Shown here in pieces: positions 1-8,900 of a stretch of DNA of 34,018 nt; position 1 is the first letter of the stretch, and each line of letters begins with the position of its first letter. The position numbers and the translations under genes are program-made. Below the pieces are notes generated by a model, which searched no databases, was not told where the DNA came from, and worked only from the letters and a program-made list of their open reading frames with translations. This DNA is from Segatella cerevisiae (GTDB lineage Bacteria > Bacteroidota > Bacteroidia > Bacteroidales > Bacteroidaceae): NCBI RefSeq assembly GCF_024054555.1, contig NZ_JAMXLY010000040.1, positions 1 to 34,018 of the forward strand, read 5' to 3'.

Positions 1-29
1 ACGACCTGGGCGAATTCAACTCTTGCCAT
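1..29 (-). CDS. Start of an unidentified gene (partial, runs off the left edge)
   Basis: On the minus strand an ATG at 29-27 is followed by codons reading MARVEFAQV before the window ends. A strong Shine-Dalgarno-like AGGAGG lies about six bases upstream, which is unusual here because most genes in the window have none. Nine residues are too few to identify a family. The strong ribosome site is more typical of accessory or mobile genes in this group, but that is inference. Confidence 0.35.
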
Positions 30-337
30 AATTGCCTCCTTGGGGTTATTAATTCTCCACAAAGATAGCTATAACAATATATTTTCATTCGCTTTGACGA
101 TTCTTTTTAATCATGGATGTTTCATATTGCCAAAAGTGTTATTCCGTTTAAGTATTTCATTGGTAAAATTACTGAAAAATAAGGAAAGAATTTGTTTTTC
201 CTCTTACTTTTTTGTTTTCTACTGCATATTTGGGGTTATTTGAGCGTATGACACTTATGTTGTATCGCCTTTGCATATAAGGAAAAGGAGAGTGCCTCCT
301 TTGATGCTTGAGCGAATATGCGAGTTTCGAAACGTAG

Positions 338-510
338 ATGCGTTGTCTTGAAGCTGTAGAGGAAGAATTAAAACTGTACATTGAGATAATCGGACGACAT
401 GAATATTCGGTTTGGCCCGAAAAATAGTTATCAAACCATATCAGGAGGATTGGGAACACTCTATTTCTGAGAAAGTTGAGAAAGGATTGGAACTTTTAGA
501 TCATTGTTGA
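338..510 (+). pseudogene. Frameshifted remnant of an unrecognised gene
   Basis: Two plus-strand pieces in different frames read like protein. From 338 to 427 the frame gives a Glu-rich helix (LEAVEEELKLYIEII) and then GRHEYSVWPEK before a stop. From 430 to 510 a second frame gives YQEDWEHSISEKVEKGLELL and stops at 508-510. The residue composition and shared direction suggest one former gene end broken by a small insertion or deletion near 425-430. I do not recognise the family. It could also be a chance arrangement. Confidence 0.3.
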
Positions 511-772
511 TTAAAATGTCAAAAGGAGAGGGCGATGCTTAGGGTTCCTTACATAAACGAAGGAAAGTCGTAAAATTTGATGTCCTGTGTTTACGGGGTG
601 CAACGGAAAGGATCTTTTATTTTATTTGACATAATCCCTAGGTCGGGTCAATGTGATTTTAGCCCTATAGCTGTACGTTGCGTTCTTCTCCGCTTTTGCC
701 CATATTGGGAAAATAGAGTAGGATAATTTCTCAAATTTTAATTCGACATGTTTAGAAGTGAAAAATATTTTG

Positions 773-780
773 TAATTTTG
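773..780 (+). promoter_or_regulatory. Bacteroidetes-type promoter (-7 TAATTTTG)
   Basis: TAATTTTG fits the TAnnTTTG -7 consensus of Bacteroidetes. The -33 region about 20 bases upstream (GTTTAG near 749) matches only partly. Transcription would start near 787, leaving a leader of about 127 bases before the gene at 914. Confidence 0.4.
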
Positions 781-913
781 TATGGAACTAATAATCTAAT
801 ACCAAGTATCATACCATACTCGAAATGATCCTTTTAGGCACTTAGGTCGTAGAAGAAAGGTGAAAAGATGTAGCGTATGATCATTAGGAGTTGATCTAAT
901 AACAAATTTTGAT

Positions 914-2059
914 ATGAATGATCTGTTTTTTCGTTTCTTGAGATTTTCCATGAATACTTCTTCATTGCCGGAGGATGATTTCCAGAATATCAATTGGCAG
1001 GAATTGTTTTCTTTTGCAGAAAAGCAGGCTTTGATAGGGGTGTTGTTTGAAGGGATCAGTCGTCTCCCCAAAAGTTGGGCTCCCCCTGAAGCAATCTTTC
1101 TGCATTGGTTGGCCCTTTATGAGCAGATCAGGAAAAGAAATGGTATTCTAAATGCAGAAGCAGTCCGGATCTGCAAGATGTTTCTCCTTAAAGGATGGTC
1201 GGGTTGTATTTTAAAGGGGCAGGGGAATGCTTTGCTATACCCTGATGTTTATTCACGGATGCCTGGAGATATTGATGTTTGGTTGTGGCCTCTGTCTGCA
1301 GGCAAAGGAAAATCCGGACTGAAATCGTGGATGAGTTTGAGCAGGCGGAGAGAACTGATTCTCAAAACTGTTCGTCATTGGACGAAAGATACTCAGTTAT
1401 GCTATCATCATATCGGATTTGACTCGCCAAAGGGTATTCGTATAGAAGCGCATTTTACCCCAGGAGTAATGAATGACTTCCTGTATAACTGCAGACTCCA
1501 AAAATGGTTTGAACGGAATAGGACCGAGCAATTTTCGCATCTTGTCGACCTGCCTGGAGGAGTAGGAAAAATAGCTGTTCCAACAGCCGATTTCAATAGT
1601 ATCTATCAATTGGCACATATCTGTCATCATTTCTTTAATGAAGGAATAGGATTGAGACAACTGATGGACTATTATTATGTGCTGCTTGACGGGGATCTGA
1701 AATTGGATAAAGCTGAATATGCCGAACAACTCCGATATTTGGGTTTGTATCATTTTGCAGGTGCTGTCATGTATGTCTTAAAAGAGGTATTCGGTTTACC
1801 AGGAAGTCAGATGCCTATTCCTGAAGACCGTAAACGTGGACGTATAGTTTTGAATGAGATCCTTTATGGGGGCAATTTCGGGAAATTCTTCACGAAGTAT
1901 GACCACTTTACGCATCGGAATAAATTCAGAAAGTACTTCCTGAAAACATATCGGAATCTCCATTTCCTGCCCTATTTTCCTGCGGAATCACTTTCCGAAC
2001 CCCTGTTTCGAACTTGGCAGTTTTTCTGGAGGCAGTGGAAACAAAGGTGTCAGAATTGA
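914..2059 (+). CDS. Nucleotidyltransferase family protein (NTP_transf_5 type)
   Basis: A 381-residue cytoplasmic protein without signal peptide. The LKGQGNALLYP segment followed by MPGDIDVW (Asp119-x-Asp121) is the metal-binding core of the uncharacterised nucleotidyltransferase family PF14907, which shares the minimal nucleotidyltransferase fold. A later stretch (NSIYQLAHICHHFFNEGIGLRQLMDYYYVL) is also typical of the family: a His-rich helix followed by the GIGLRQLxD motif. The substrate is not known for most members; some sit near peptide or polysaccharide genes. Here it stands alone, with a promoter at 773 and no co-oriented gene close by. A second Met at codon 13 (950) is an alternative start. 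The family call is fairly sure; the function is open. Confidence 0.8.
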   Translation: MNDLFFRFLRFSMNTSSLPEDDFQNINWQELFSFAEKQALIGVLFEGISRLPKSWAPPEAIFLHWLALYEQIRKRNGILNAEAVRICKMFLLKGWSGCILKGQGNALLYPDVYSRMPGDIDVWLWPLSAGKGKSGLKSWMSLSRRRELILKTVRHWTKDTQLCYHHIGFDSPKGIRIEAHFTPGVMNDFLYNCRLQKWFERNRTEQFSHLVDLPGGVGKIAVPTADFNSIYQLAHICHHFFNEGIGLRQLMDYYYVLLDGDLKLDKAEYAEQLRYLGLYHFAGAVMYVLKEVFGLPGSQMPIPEDRKRGRIVLNEILYGGNFGKFFTKYDHFTHRNKFRKYFLKTYRNLHFLPYFPAESLSEPLFRTWQFFWRQWKQRCQN

Positions 2060-2476
2060 TAGTACCTTGAGAATATAGAATTTGTAAGGGAAATGATCTG
2101 ATATTTTTTATCATGGCAAATGGTCTGATAAGACCTCCCTTCTCCCTATTCTTTTACTCATAGGAGTGACAATCGTTGCAAAGAGAAGAGTACTGTGGTG
2201 TTATTCTGTTCCGTTGATTTTCCATTGGCGAGATTCTGCAGAATGAAAGTGTCTGAGGCAGAATGATGGAACAAATTAAATAAATGTTTAGAAAGTTATA
2301 AAATAGGTCATGAAAGTTTGCGATTTCAATTTTTTTAGTATCTTTGTCGTCAGTATTTAAGGTATGAATTTCAGGATGTTCCCTATAGAGTATTTCCGAA
2401 TAGATGGCATTAGAAAAATGCATGAAAGCTCTGCAGAAAAGGAATGCCTGTTTGTTGAATTTAAATAAATAGAATT
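2060..2476. other. Intergenic stretch with a promoter
   Basis: No coding sequence is supported. The only recognisable element is the promoter at 2317-2346 for the small secreted protein. No convincing terminator for the upstream gene was found; the nearest candidate is a weak TGAT/ATCA repeat near 2097-2114. Confidence 0.5.
2317..2346 (+). promoter_or_regulatory. Promoter TTTG-N18-TATCTTTG
   Basis: TTTG at 2317-2320 and TATCTTTG at 2339-2346 match both boxes of the Bacteroidetes sigma-ABfr consensus with an 18-base spacer (usual 19-21). The predicted start is near 2353, giving a leader of about 124 bases before the ATG at 2477. Confidence 0.65.
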
Positions 2477-2701
2477 ATGAAAAGATCATTATTTGTTTTA
2501 GGATTTTGCCTGTTAGGTCTGTTTGCTTCCGCTCAACCTGTAGAGACCGCACAGAAAGAAGTGAAAAATCCAAAAGAGTATTATGCCGGCCATAAGAAGG
2601 GCAACAAAAAAGCAAAGGCAACAAAGTGTGTCAAAGGTTGCAAGGGCGGTAAAGCCTGCACTTGTAAAAAGGCTACCGGTAAAGCTTGCAACTGCAAGTA
2701 A
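2477..2701 (+). CDS. Small secreted Lys/Cys-rich protein with CxC motifs
   Basis: A 74-residue protein. Residues 1-19 form a signal peptide (Lys-Arg, hydrophobic core, cleavage after ASA). The mature part of about 55 residues is extremely Lys-rich, with residues 40-50 almost all Lys, Ala, Gly or Thr. It ends in six cysteines at 51, 55, 61, 63, 71 and 73, spaced C-x3-C-x5-CxC-x7-CxC. The pattern resembles metallothionein-like metal clusters, but I know of no established family, so metal binding is inference. It has its own promoter and a strong terminator at 2813-2867, so it is a monocistronic unit, and the 3' leader is unusually long (about 110 bases). The frame, signal peptide and flanking signals make it a real gene. 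A periplasmic or surface location is expected. A cysteine-stabilised cationic peptide is another possibility. Confidence 0.75.
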   Translation: MKRSLFVLGFCLLGLFASAQPVETAQKEVKNPKEYYAGHKKGNKKAKATKCVKGCKGGKACTCKKATGKACNCK

Positions 2702-2812
2702 ATTGCTCCCTTTAATGGGACATCGGTAATATGAAATTTGCCGGTACTCCTGTCGTTTTTTGATCAGATAGAAACAAGAACGGCAAGGAAGATCGGTGAC
2801 CGTAAAGCGAAG

Positions 2813-2867
2813 GCTAAGTGTGAAGATGTTTTGGATTACCAGAATATCTTCCTGCTTAGCTTTTTTT
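2813..2867 (+). terminator. Rho-independent terminator for the Lys/Cys-rich gene
   Basis: GCTAAG-tgt-GAAGAT pairs with ATCTTC-ctg-CTTAGC across an 18-base loop and is followed by seven T residues. The orientation fits the gene ending at 2701. Confidence 0.75.
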
Positions 2868-2895
2868 GCGTCCGGTGACAACCAAAATATCCCCA

Positions 2896-2932
2896 ATAAA
2901 AATGCCATACGCTTTTGGAGGCGCATGGCATT
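2896..2932 (-). terminator. Rho-independent terminator for the dipeptidase gene
   Basis: On the minus strand a 12-base stem with one mismatch (arms 2901-2912 and 2921-2932, containing the complementary ATGCCAT/ATGGCAT) is followed by TTTTTATT. It lies 30 bases past the dipeptidase stop at 2963. Confidence 0.75.
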
Positions 2933-2962
2933 TCGTATGGATAATAAAACTATGCTAGCTGA

Positions 2963-4399
2963 TCAAGCCCCATGGAAAAGATAAGTCTTTTGGGTATCTG
3001 CAGCCAGCCGAGTGAAGAGTTCTTCAGTCAGGCTTTCTGCTACTTCGAGCGCTTTATTGAGCACACAGTCAGAGAAGTCCTGGAGCAAGTCCAGAGCTTT
3101 CATCGGCTCATGCTTGTAAAGTTTCAGATATTCGGCTTCCATTTCTTTCTGGCGCTGATCAGTTTCAGCCTCGAACTTGGCATAGGTCTCTTTGATCAGA
3201 GGAGCATATTCATTGTAATTGACCATTCCCAAAGTCATCACTTTGCGGAAGATCCAATATGCAGAATCGTTGCTCGAATGTCCGTCACCTATTTGATAGG
3301 CTTTAGGAAATGAGCGTACACCCTGATAGAGGGGGAGGAATACGCCGAGGTCAGCCATTCCTTCAGCAACATAGTTGACGCAGCCAATAGCAGAGGGGAG
3401 TTCCGGACGAACCTGAAGCAGATGAGTCTGTGTCGTACGGAAGATAGATACCGGACGATAGACTTCCTTCGGATTGCTGTGCAGATAAGGATCGTGGTCT
3501 GTATTGTCATAATGGAAGCGGAAAGCGCGACGCAGGTCTGCAATGCCGATTTTATGATCAGCCTTAGCAAATACGGGGAAAGTGTTTTTGGTCACGTCAT
3601 TCTTGATCGAAGGACTGAACATCTTCTGGAGTCCCCATACACGAGGATAGTTGTAAGTGGTGTCTTGCTCTTCATCACGGGAATAGGCTTCATGGAAATC
3701 GAAGTCTCCCTTGGACGGATCATAGAGTTTGTTCTTGGCAGCGAAATCTACCAGGTCAGGTGCAGCCAGATAGTTGGCTTTGTCCTTCGGGTCATAATTT
3801 CTGAAACGGCTCTGGTTACCTGTTACAAAATATTTGTCAGCAGGTATCCGGCAAGCCAACCAGCGATGACCACAGGCATTCTCGAGATACCATATTTCCT
3901 TGTCATCAATGAAACTGATGCCGAAGCCTTCAGCTGAGCCATATTTCTCGATCATGGCACCCAAGCGTTCTGCACCTTCACGGGCTGTGTGTATGTAAGG
4001 CAGGATGACATTGAAGATGGAGTTTTCTGCGAGTCCGTTTTCGATGTATGGGTCAAAAGCCAATGCCTTGTCACTGCTGAAAATGGTCTCTGTAGAACTC
4101 ATACCGATACCGACAGAGTTGAAACCGGCACTTCCCCATTCTCCGTGGAGGTGATAAGGAGACAGAGCTTTATAACCTAAAGCCTTCTTTGGGAGTTCGC
4201 AATGGAAAGGACTGTCTTTGGCAACAAACTCTTTAGGACCGCAATTTGTGTCCTCGAAAACTTCAAAGTTTTTGGCATACATGGCATCCCAGTCCTCAGA
4301 ACGGGCAGCAATGCGTGAGCCGTCACTTGTCATTTTTTCTCCTACAATAATCGTTGTACATTCTGACGGTAGCTTTACCGTTGATTTTTTATTCTTCAT
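2963..4399 (-). CDS. C69-family dipeptidase (PepD-like)
   Basis: A 478-residue Ntn-hydrolase of peptidase family C69. A short 13-residue leader precedes Cys14 in the motif CTTIIVG. In this family the Cys becomes the N-terminal nucleophile after the propeptide is removed. The following SDGSRIAARSEDWD, the ENACGHRWLACRIPAD core and the late SNDSAYWIFRKV segment are characteristic. Length matches the PepD/PepDA type (about 470). No signal peptide is visible, so it should act in the cytoplasm on dipeptides, unlike the secreted C69 proteins also common in Bacteroidales. AAGGAT just upstream of the ATG may act as a ribosome site. It has its own promoter (4533-4540) and terminator, so it appears monocistronic. 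Exact substrate range cannot be read from sequence. Confidence 0.92.
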   Translation of the reverse strand: MKNKKSTVKLPSECTTIIVGEKMTSDGSRIAARSEDWDAMYAKNFEVFEDTNCGPKEFVAKDSPFHCELPKKALGYKALSPYHLHGEWGSAGFNSVGIGMSSTETIFSSDKALAFDPYIENGLAENSIFNVILPYIHTAREGAERLGAMIEKYGSAEGFGISFIDDKEIWYLENACGHRWLACRIPADKYFVTGNQSRFRNYDPKDKANYLAAPDLVDFAAKNKLYDPSKGDFDFHEAYSRDEEQDTTYNYPRVWGLQKMFSPSIKNDVTKNTFPVFAKADHKIGIADLRRAFRFHYDNTDHDPYLHSNPKEVYRPVSIFRTTQTHLLQVRPELPSAIGCVNYVAEGMADLGVFLPLYQGVRSFPKAYQIGDGHSSNDSAYWIFRKVMTLGMVNYNEYAPLIKETYAKFEAETDQRQKEMEAEYLKLYKHEPMKALDLLQDFSDCVLNKALEVAESLTEELFTRLAADTQKTYLFHGA

Positions 4400-4532
4400 A
4401 TCCTTAATTTTGTTGTGATAATACCACTATTGATGCAAATCCCAGAAGGAAGGTCATTCTCTGGATTTGCGGCTTCTGGAAGACGTTTGTCTGAAAGTTA
4501 CAGATTATTCCTAATGTCATTCCAAGTTATGA

Positions 4533-4540
4533 CAAAGGTA
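4533..4540 (-). promoter_or_regulatory. Minus-strand -7 element TACCTTTG
   Basis: The minus strand reads TACCTTTG, a match to TAnnTTTG. The -33 box is poor. Transcription would start near 4526 and leave a leader of about 127 bases for the dipeptidase gene. Confidence 0.5.
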
Positions 4541-4825
4541 AGCATAAATTCTGAAAGAACATGCTTTTTACTGCTATTTTTTATATAGTTATCTTTTCAA
4601 CTTTCTCTAATTTCAGTTGTAAAGAGATTCTTTTGTTCAAAAAAACAGGTTTTTCATAAATAAAAGGCAATTGGAGAGGAATAAGATGACAAAATATAAA
4701 GGAGGCCGTTACCCGATCATTCTTTGAAAGAGAATTAGTCTATAGAATATGCCGGTACAATTTGAGAAGTGGGGAGTTTGCTCCATGAAAATACGTACAC
4801 AACAGAAATATATTTTGAAATTTTG

Positions 4826-4856
4826 TTTGTCCTTAAACTTATTTTTACTAACTTTG
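4826..4856 (+). promoter_or_regulatory. Consensus promoter TTTG-N19-TAACTTTG
   Basis: TTTG at 4826-4829 and TAACTTTG at 4849-4856 with a 19-base spacer match the Bacteroidetes housekeeping consensus exactly. The start would be near 4863, with a leader of about 144 bases before the ATG at 5007. Confidence 0.75.
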
Positions 4857-5006
4857 CCAGAGTGAACTCCTTCCTTGTATAGATGTGTAGTTGCAGAACG
4901 CAGTGGAGGGAGTTTCGCGAGTCTTTTGCCTGATTAGGTGAAATGCCACTTGATTACCGTCTTTCAGAGAAATACCATGTGTGAATAATAAATATAAACC
5001 AATGTT

Positions 5007-7085
5007 ATGAACGATCACAAGAAATCAGCAATTCTATTGTTTGCCCTCTTAACCTTCTTTTTAGGTATCAAGGCGCAGAGTCCTGAATTTTTTACACCTT
5101 ACCGTACTACGCACCTGCGCCTTCCATCTGTACCTATAGTCGTCAATGACCCTTACTTTTCTATTTGGTCACCCTATGATCATCTGACTGATGGGGCTAC
5201 TGCTCATTGGACGAGTGCACCCAAGCCTCTTGAAGGAATGTTGAGGGTGGACGGAACTGTTTACCGCTTTATGGGAGCCAAAAGCCCTGACGTCCAGACC
5301 GCAGTACAGAAATCGGTCAGTGTACTCGCCACGAATACCTATTATTCGTTTGAATGTGGTCCTGTAGAACTGCATCTCGTCTTTACAGCACCGATGCTCA
5401 TCCATGACTTGGATCTGATCTCGACACCGGTCAATTATATCTCCTATCAGGTCAGTTCGACAGACAAGAAGAGCCATCAAGTCCAACTCTACTTGTCCGC
5501 CAGCCCTGAGATTGCCCAAAACAGTACCGATCAGCCCACCCGTTCAAAAAAATTGGACAAGGATGGTATGGAAGTATTGCAGAGCGGGACCATTGACCAA
5601 CCTATTTTGGCGAAAAAAGGAGACGGGATATGCATTGACTGGGGATATGTCTATCTTCCTGCCGTCAACGGCAAGGTCAGTCTAGGCACTTCAGAAGAAA
5701 TTAAAAAAGGTTTTATAGCAAACGGGAGTTTGCCTGCAGGAGAGAAGCAGATAGACTCTTATAAGGCTTCTTCCACACCAGTTCTGGCTTATGTCCATGA
5801 TTTCGGGCAAGTCACCACACCTCGTTCCAGTTTCGCCATGCTGGGCTATGACGAAGTTGAGGACATAGAATACATGTATCATCGCTATAAAGGTTATTGG
5901 GCAAGGAACGGCAAGACGATCTTCGCCGCCTTTAAGGATTTGGAGAACCGCTATGCCACGATTATGTCAGAGTGCCGGCAGTTGGACAAGACCATTTATG
6001 ATGATGGTTTGAAGTCAGGTAACGTGCAGTATGCGGAAATCCTTTCCGGTTCTTACCGTCACGTGATGGCAGCTCATAAATTGTTTGAGGATAAAGACGG
6101 ACATCTGCTCTTCTTCTCGAAAGAGAACAATTCCAACGGATGTGTGAATACGGTAGACCTGACTTATCCTGAAGCCCCTCTGTTCCTTTGCTATAATCCG
6201 CTTTTGGAAAAAGCGATGATGACCAGTATCTTCGAATACAGTCGCAGCGGGCGCTATACCAAGCCTTTTGCCGCACATGACCAGGGCACCTATCCTATTG
6301 CAAATGGTCAGGTCTATGGCGGTGACATGCCTGTAGAGGAGTCCGGTAACATGCTGATCCTCTCTTCCATGTTGTCTGAGTTGGACGGTAATATCAAGTA
6401 TGTCGAACCCTATTGGGATATATTGACGACATGGGCAAATTATTTGGTAGAGAACGGTAAGGATCCCGAGAACCAACTTTGTACGGATGATTTTGCCGGT
6501 CACTGGGCCCACAACTGCAATTTGTCTGTGAAGGCTATCATGGGCATAGAAGGTTATGCCAGAATGGCTGCTCTGAAAGGTGATCAGGCCACTGCTGAAA
6601 AGTATGGAAAGATTGCCAAAGATATGGCTTTGTGGTGGTCTGAGAAGGCTAGGGAAGGAGATCATTACCGCTTGGCTTTTGACCGTCCTGACACATGGAG
6701 TCAAAAATACAATATGGTATGGGATAAACTCTGGGCAACGCACGTGTTCCCTAAGGGCACGATGGAACGGGAGATCTCCTATTATCTGAAGAAACAGAAT
6801 AAATATGGACTGCCTCTGGATTGCCGGAAGACCTATACGAAGAGCGACTGGATCATGTGGACAGCAGCCATGAGTCCCAACAAAAAGACTTTCCTGAAAT
6901 TCGTTTCTCCGATATACACCTATATCAACGAGACTACCTCACGTGTGCCGATCAGCGACTGGCATGAGACGATTACCGGTAAAATGGTAGCTTTCAAGGC
7001 CCGTTCTGTCATCGGTGGCTATTGGATGAAAGTCTTGGAAGACAAGTTGGCTGTCGACGGGACGTCAAGCAAACGTGTTCATTAA
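5007..7085 (+). CDS. Glutaminase family protein (DUF4964/5127/4965/1793)
   Basis: A 692-residue secreted protein. Residues 1-23 form a signal peptide ending at KAQ. The next segment (RLPSVPIVVNDPYFSIWSP) is the DUF4964-type start. It is followed by a beta-rich DUF5127-like region (roughly 95-320) and an alpha/alpha-barrel region (about 330-680) of the DUF4965/DUF1793 type, with motifs AAHDQGTYPIANGQ, MPVEESGNMLIL and TDDFAGHWAHNCNLSVKAI. Related fungal and Bacteroides proteins are annotated as glutaminase A, which hydrolyses glutamine to glutamate and ammonia; activity in this branch is largely inferred. It is slightly shorter than the usual 750-850 residues. It has its own promoter and terminator. 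A periplasmic or surface role in amide-nitrogen scavenging is plausible. Confidence 0.85.
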   Translation: MNDHKKSAILLFALLTFFLGIKAQSPEFFTPYRTTHLRLPSVPIVVNDPYFSIWSPYDHLTDGATAHWTSAPKPLEGMLRVDGTVYRFMGAKSPDVQTAVQKSVSVLATNTYYSFECGPVELHLVFTAPMLIHDLDLISTPVNYISYQVSSTDKKSHQVQLYLSASPEIAQNSTDQPTRSKKLDKDGMEVLQSGTIDQPILAKKGDGICIDWGYVYLPAVNGKVSLGTSEEIKKGFIANGSLPAGEKQIDSYKASSTPVLAYVHDFGQVTTPRSSFAMLGYDEVEDIEYMYHRYKGYWARNGKTIFAAFKDLENRYATIMSECRQLDKTIYDDGLKSGNVQYAEILSGSYRHVMAAHKLFEDKDGHLLFFSKENNSNGCVNTVDLTYPEAPLFLCYNPLLEKAMMTSIFEYSRSGRYTKPFAAHDQGTYPIANGQVYGGDMPVEESGNMLILSSMLSELDGNIKYVEPYWDILTTWANYLVENGKDPENQLCTDDFAGHWAHNCNLSVKAIMGIEGYARMAALKGDQATAEKYGKIAKDMALWWSEKAREGDHYRLAFDRPDTWSQKYNMVWDKLWATHVFPKGTMEREISYYLKKQNKYGLPLDCRKTYTKSDWIMWTAAMSPNKKTFLKFVSPIYTYINETTSRVPISDWHETITGKMVAFKARSVIGGYWMKVLEDKLAVDGTSSKRVH

Positions 7086-7107
7086 AATGATAATGTATGA
7101 GAGAACT

Positions 7108-7150
7108 TCAGAGCAGCCTTGATTTTTAGGGTTGCTCTGATCCTTTTTTC
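7108..7150 (+). terminator. Terminator after the glutaminase-family gene
   Basis: An 11-base stem (7108-7118 with 7130-7140, one G-T pair) is followed by TCCTTTTTTC, 22 bases after the stop codon. Confidence 0.75.
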
Positions 7151-7459
7151 AGGACATCATTCCAAATGAATGAGTTTTTCTGCAACTGTTTTGGACTTAA
7201 AACGAGTCTGATGAGAGAAATTAGAGTATTCCTCGATTGAACAGTATTTTCTCTTTTGGAATCTTAAACTTTTACCTATTGCCTTTTCTTATGATTGCTG
7301 TGAAGTCAGCCCGCCGTTTCGAATCAGATGAAGTTTGAAAGAGGCGTATCAAATCTTGATTTGGATCAGTTCCATTTTAACATATTTTGTCCATTAAGGC
7401 TTGTTACGGTAAAGTAATTTTAGTATTTTTGCGAAATACTTGATAATGTAGTTTGAAAA
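7151..7459. other. Intergenic stretch before ndh
   Basis: No gene is seen. The only recognisable element is the ndh promoter at 7401-7431. Confidence 0.5.
7401..7431 (+). promoter_or_regulatory. Promoter TTG-N20-TATTTTTG for ndh
   Basis: TTG at 7401-7403 and TATTTTTG at 7424-7431, spacer 20, match the Bacteroidetes consensus. The predicted start near 7438 gives a short leader of about 22 bases. Confidence 0.6.
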
Positions 7460-8848
7460 ATGAGTTTGAATATAGACAGAAACGGTAAAAAGAGAGTAGT
7501 GATAGTAGGCGGTGGCTTCGGGGGATTGAAATTGGCAAATAAGCTGCGTCATTCAGGTATGCAAATCATCTTGATTGACAAGAACGATTACCATCAGTTT
7601 CAACCGCTTATCTATCAAGTAGCATCGGCTGGAATGGAACCAAGTTCCATTTCATTCCCGTTCAGGAGAATTTTCAAGAATAATCATAATGTCTATTTCA
7701 GGATGGCTGAAGTACGTTGCATCTTCCCTGACAAGAAGATCATCCAGACTTCCATCGGAAAAGTTGATTATGATTATCTTGTTTTTGCTGCCGGTGCCAC
7801 GACGAACTACTATGGTAACAAGCACATTGCTGAAGAGGCTATGCCTATGAAGAATGTGGCTGAGGCAATGGGACTTCAGAATGCCATTCTGGCTAATCTG
7901 GAGCGTTCCATTACATGCGCTACTGACAAAGAGCGGCAGGAACTGCTGAACTTTGTCATTGTCGGAGGCGGTGCTACGGGAGTAGAGATTGCAGGTGTCC
8001 TTTCGGAGATGAAGAAGAGCATTATTCCTCATGATTATCCGGAGATGGACGACAGCCTGATCAATATCTATCTGATCGAGGCATCTTCCAAGTTGCTTTC
8101 CGCAATGTCTCCTGCGGCTTCCCAAAAAGCTGAAGAGTTCTTGCGCCGTATGGGAGTCAACATCCTTCTGAACAAGAAAGTGATGGACTACAAAGACCAT
8201 AAGGTCATACTTCAGGACGGCAGTGAGATTGCTACACGCACATTCATTTGGGTGAGTGGTATTGCCGGTGTTTCCATTACTAATATGGATCCTTCGATGA
8301 TTGGTCATGGCGGCCGAATCAAAGTGGATCAGTTTAACCGGGTTCCCGGTATGGAAAATGTCTTCTCCATCGGTGACCAGTGTATCATGAGTGGCGATGA
8401 AGCCTTTCCTAAAGGCCATCCACAATTGGCACAGGTAGCCATCCAACAGGGAAAACTGTTGGCTAAGAATATCTGCCGGTTGGAGAAAGGCAAGGAACTG
8501 AAACCTTTCCATTACAAGAATCTTGGGTCTATGGCTACTGTGGGCCGTAATAAGGCTGTAGCAGATTTCAAGAAAATCAGAATCCAGGGTTTTGTCGCAT
8601 GGCTTCTATGGTTGTTTGTTCACCTCCGTTCTATTCTCGGCGTCAGGAACAAGGTCGTCGTCCTGTTGAACTGGGTATGGAACTATTTCAACTACAACCA
8701 GTCGTTACGTATGATCTTCTATCCTAAGAAGGCTAAGGTAGAAAAGGAGCGTGAGGCTCGCGAGGCCGTGACACACTGGGGTGATGATTTGCTGAAAGAA
8801 GAAAAGAAAGAAGAGAGTAAGGAAAGTCCGACAACAGCAAAAGCTTGA
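7460..8848 (+). CDS. ndh: Type II NADH dehydrogenase (NDH-2)
   Basis: A 462-residue FAD-dependent NADH:quinone oxidoreductase. The first Rossmann motif VIVGGGFGGLKLA (about residues 14-26) binds FAD and is followed by the NDH-2 hallmark YHQFQPLIYQVASAG. The second motif FVIVGGGATGVEIAG (about 162-176) binds NADH. The QLAQVAIQQGKLLAKNI segment is also typical. The C-terminal region (WLLWLFVHLRSILGVRNK) is the membrane-associating part, ending in a charged Lys/Glu tail. It passes electrons from NADH to quinone at the inner membrane without pumping protons. A nitroreductase gene follows 52 bases later and is probably co-transcribed. NDH-2 cannot be separated with certainty from sulfide:quinone oxidoreductase-like relatives, but these motifs favour NDH-2. 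Confidence 0.93.
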   Translation: MSLNIDRNGKKRVVIVGGGFGGLKLANKLRHSGMQIILIDKNDYHQFQPLIYQVASAGMEPSSISFPFRRIFKNNHNVYFRMAEVRCIFPDKKIIQTSIGKVDYDYLVFAAGATTNYYGNKHIAEEAMPMKNVAEAMGLQNAILANLERSITCATDKERQELLNFVIVGGGATGVEIAGVLSEMKKSIIPHDYPEMDDSLINIYLIEASSKLLSAMSPAASQKAEEFLRRMGVNILLNKKVMDYKDHKVILQDGSEIATRTFIWVSGIAGVSITNMDPSMIGHGGRIKVDQFNRVPGMENVFSIGDQCIMSGDEAFPKGHPQLAQVAIQQGKLLAKNICRLEKGKELKPFHYKNLGSMATVGRNKAVADFKKIRIQGFVAWLLWLFVHLRSILGVRNKVVVLLNWVWNYFNYNQSLRMIFYPKKAKVEKEREAREAVTHWGDDLLKEEKKEESKESPTTAKA

Positions 8849-8900
8849 ACGAAGAAAGACCGTAGAGCGTGTCTTTTGCCGGTATTTAGAAAGGAAGAAA

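Larger units (their letters stand above)
30..913. other. Left intergenic stretch with decayed coding sequence
   Basis: No intact gene is convincing here. The short open frames at 40-243 (plus) and 169-459 (minus) have the biased, hydrophobic or low-complexity look of chance frames. Positions 338-510 look like a frameshifted gene end (separate entry). Positions 511-770 show nothing recognisable, and 773-780 hold a promoter element for the gene at 914. Confidence 0.4.
4400..5006. other. Divergent intergenic region with two promoters
   Basis: Separates the divergent dipeptidase and glutaminase-family genes. It contains a minus-strand -7 element at 4533-4540 and a full plus-strand promoter at 4826-4856. 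A 14-codon frame at 4685-4726 starts with ATG but has no other support. Nothing else is recognised. Confidence 0.55.

Noticed and set aside
40..243. Plus-strand open frame of 67 codons
   Set aside because: Low-complexity hydrophobic translation with no ribosome site, promoter or family signal; it looks like a chance frame in AT-rich DNA.
169..459. Minus-strand frame of 96 codons
   Set aside because: It lies opposite the better plus-strand remnant at 338-510 and has a random composition.
4685..4726. 14-codon frame (MTKYKGGRYPIIL)
   Set aside because: Too short, no promoter in phase, and it lies inside the leader region between divergent genes; there is no sign of a leader-peptide attenuator.
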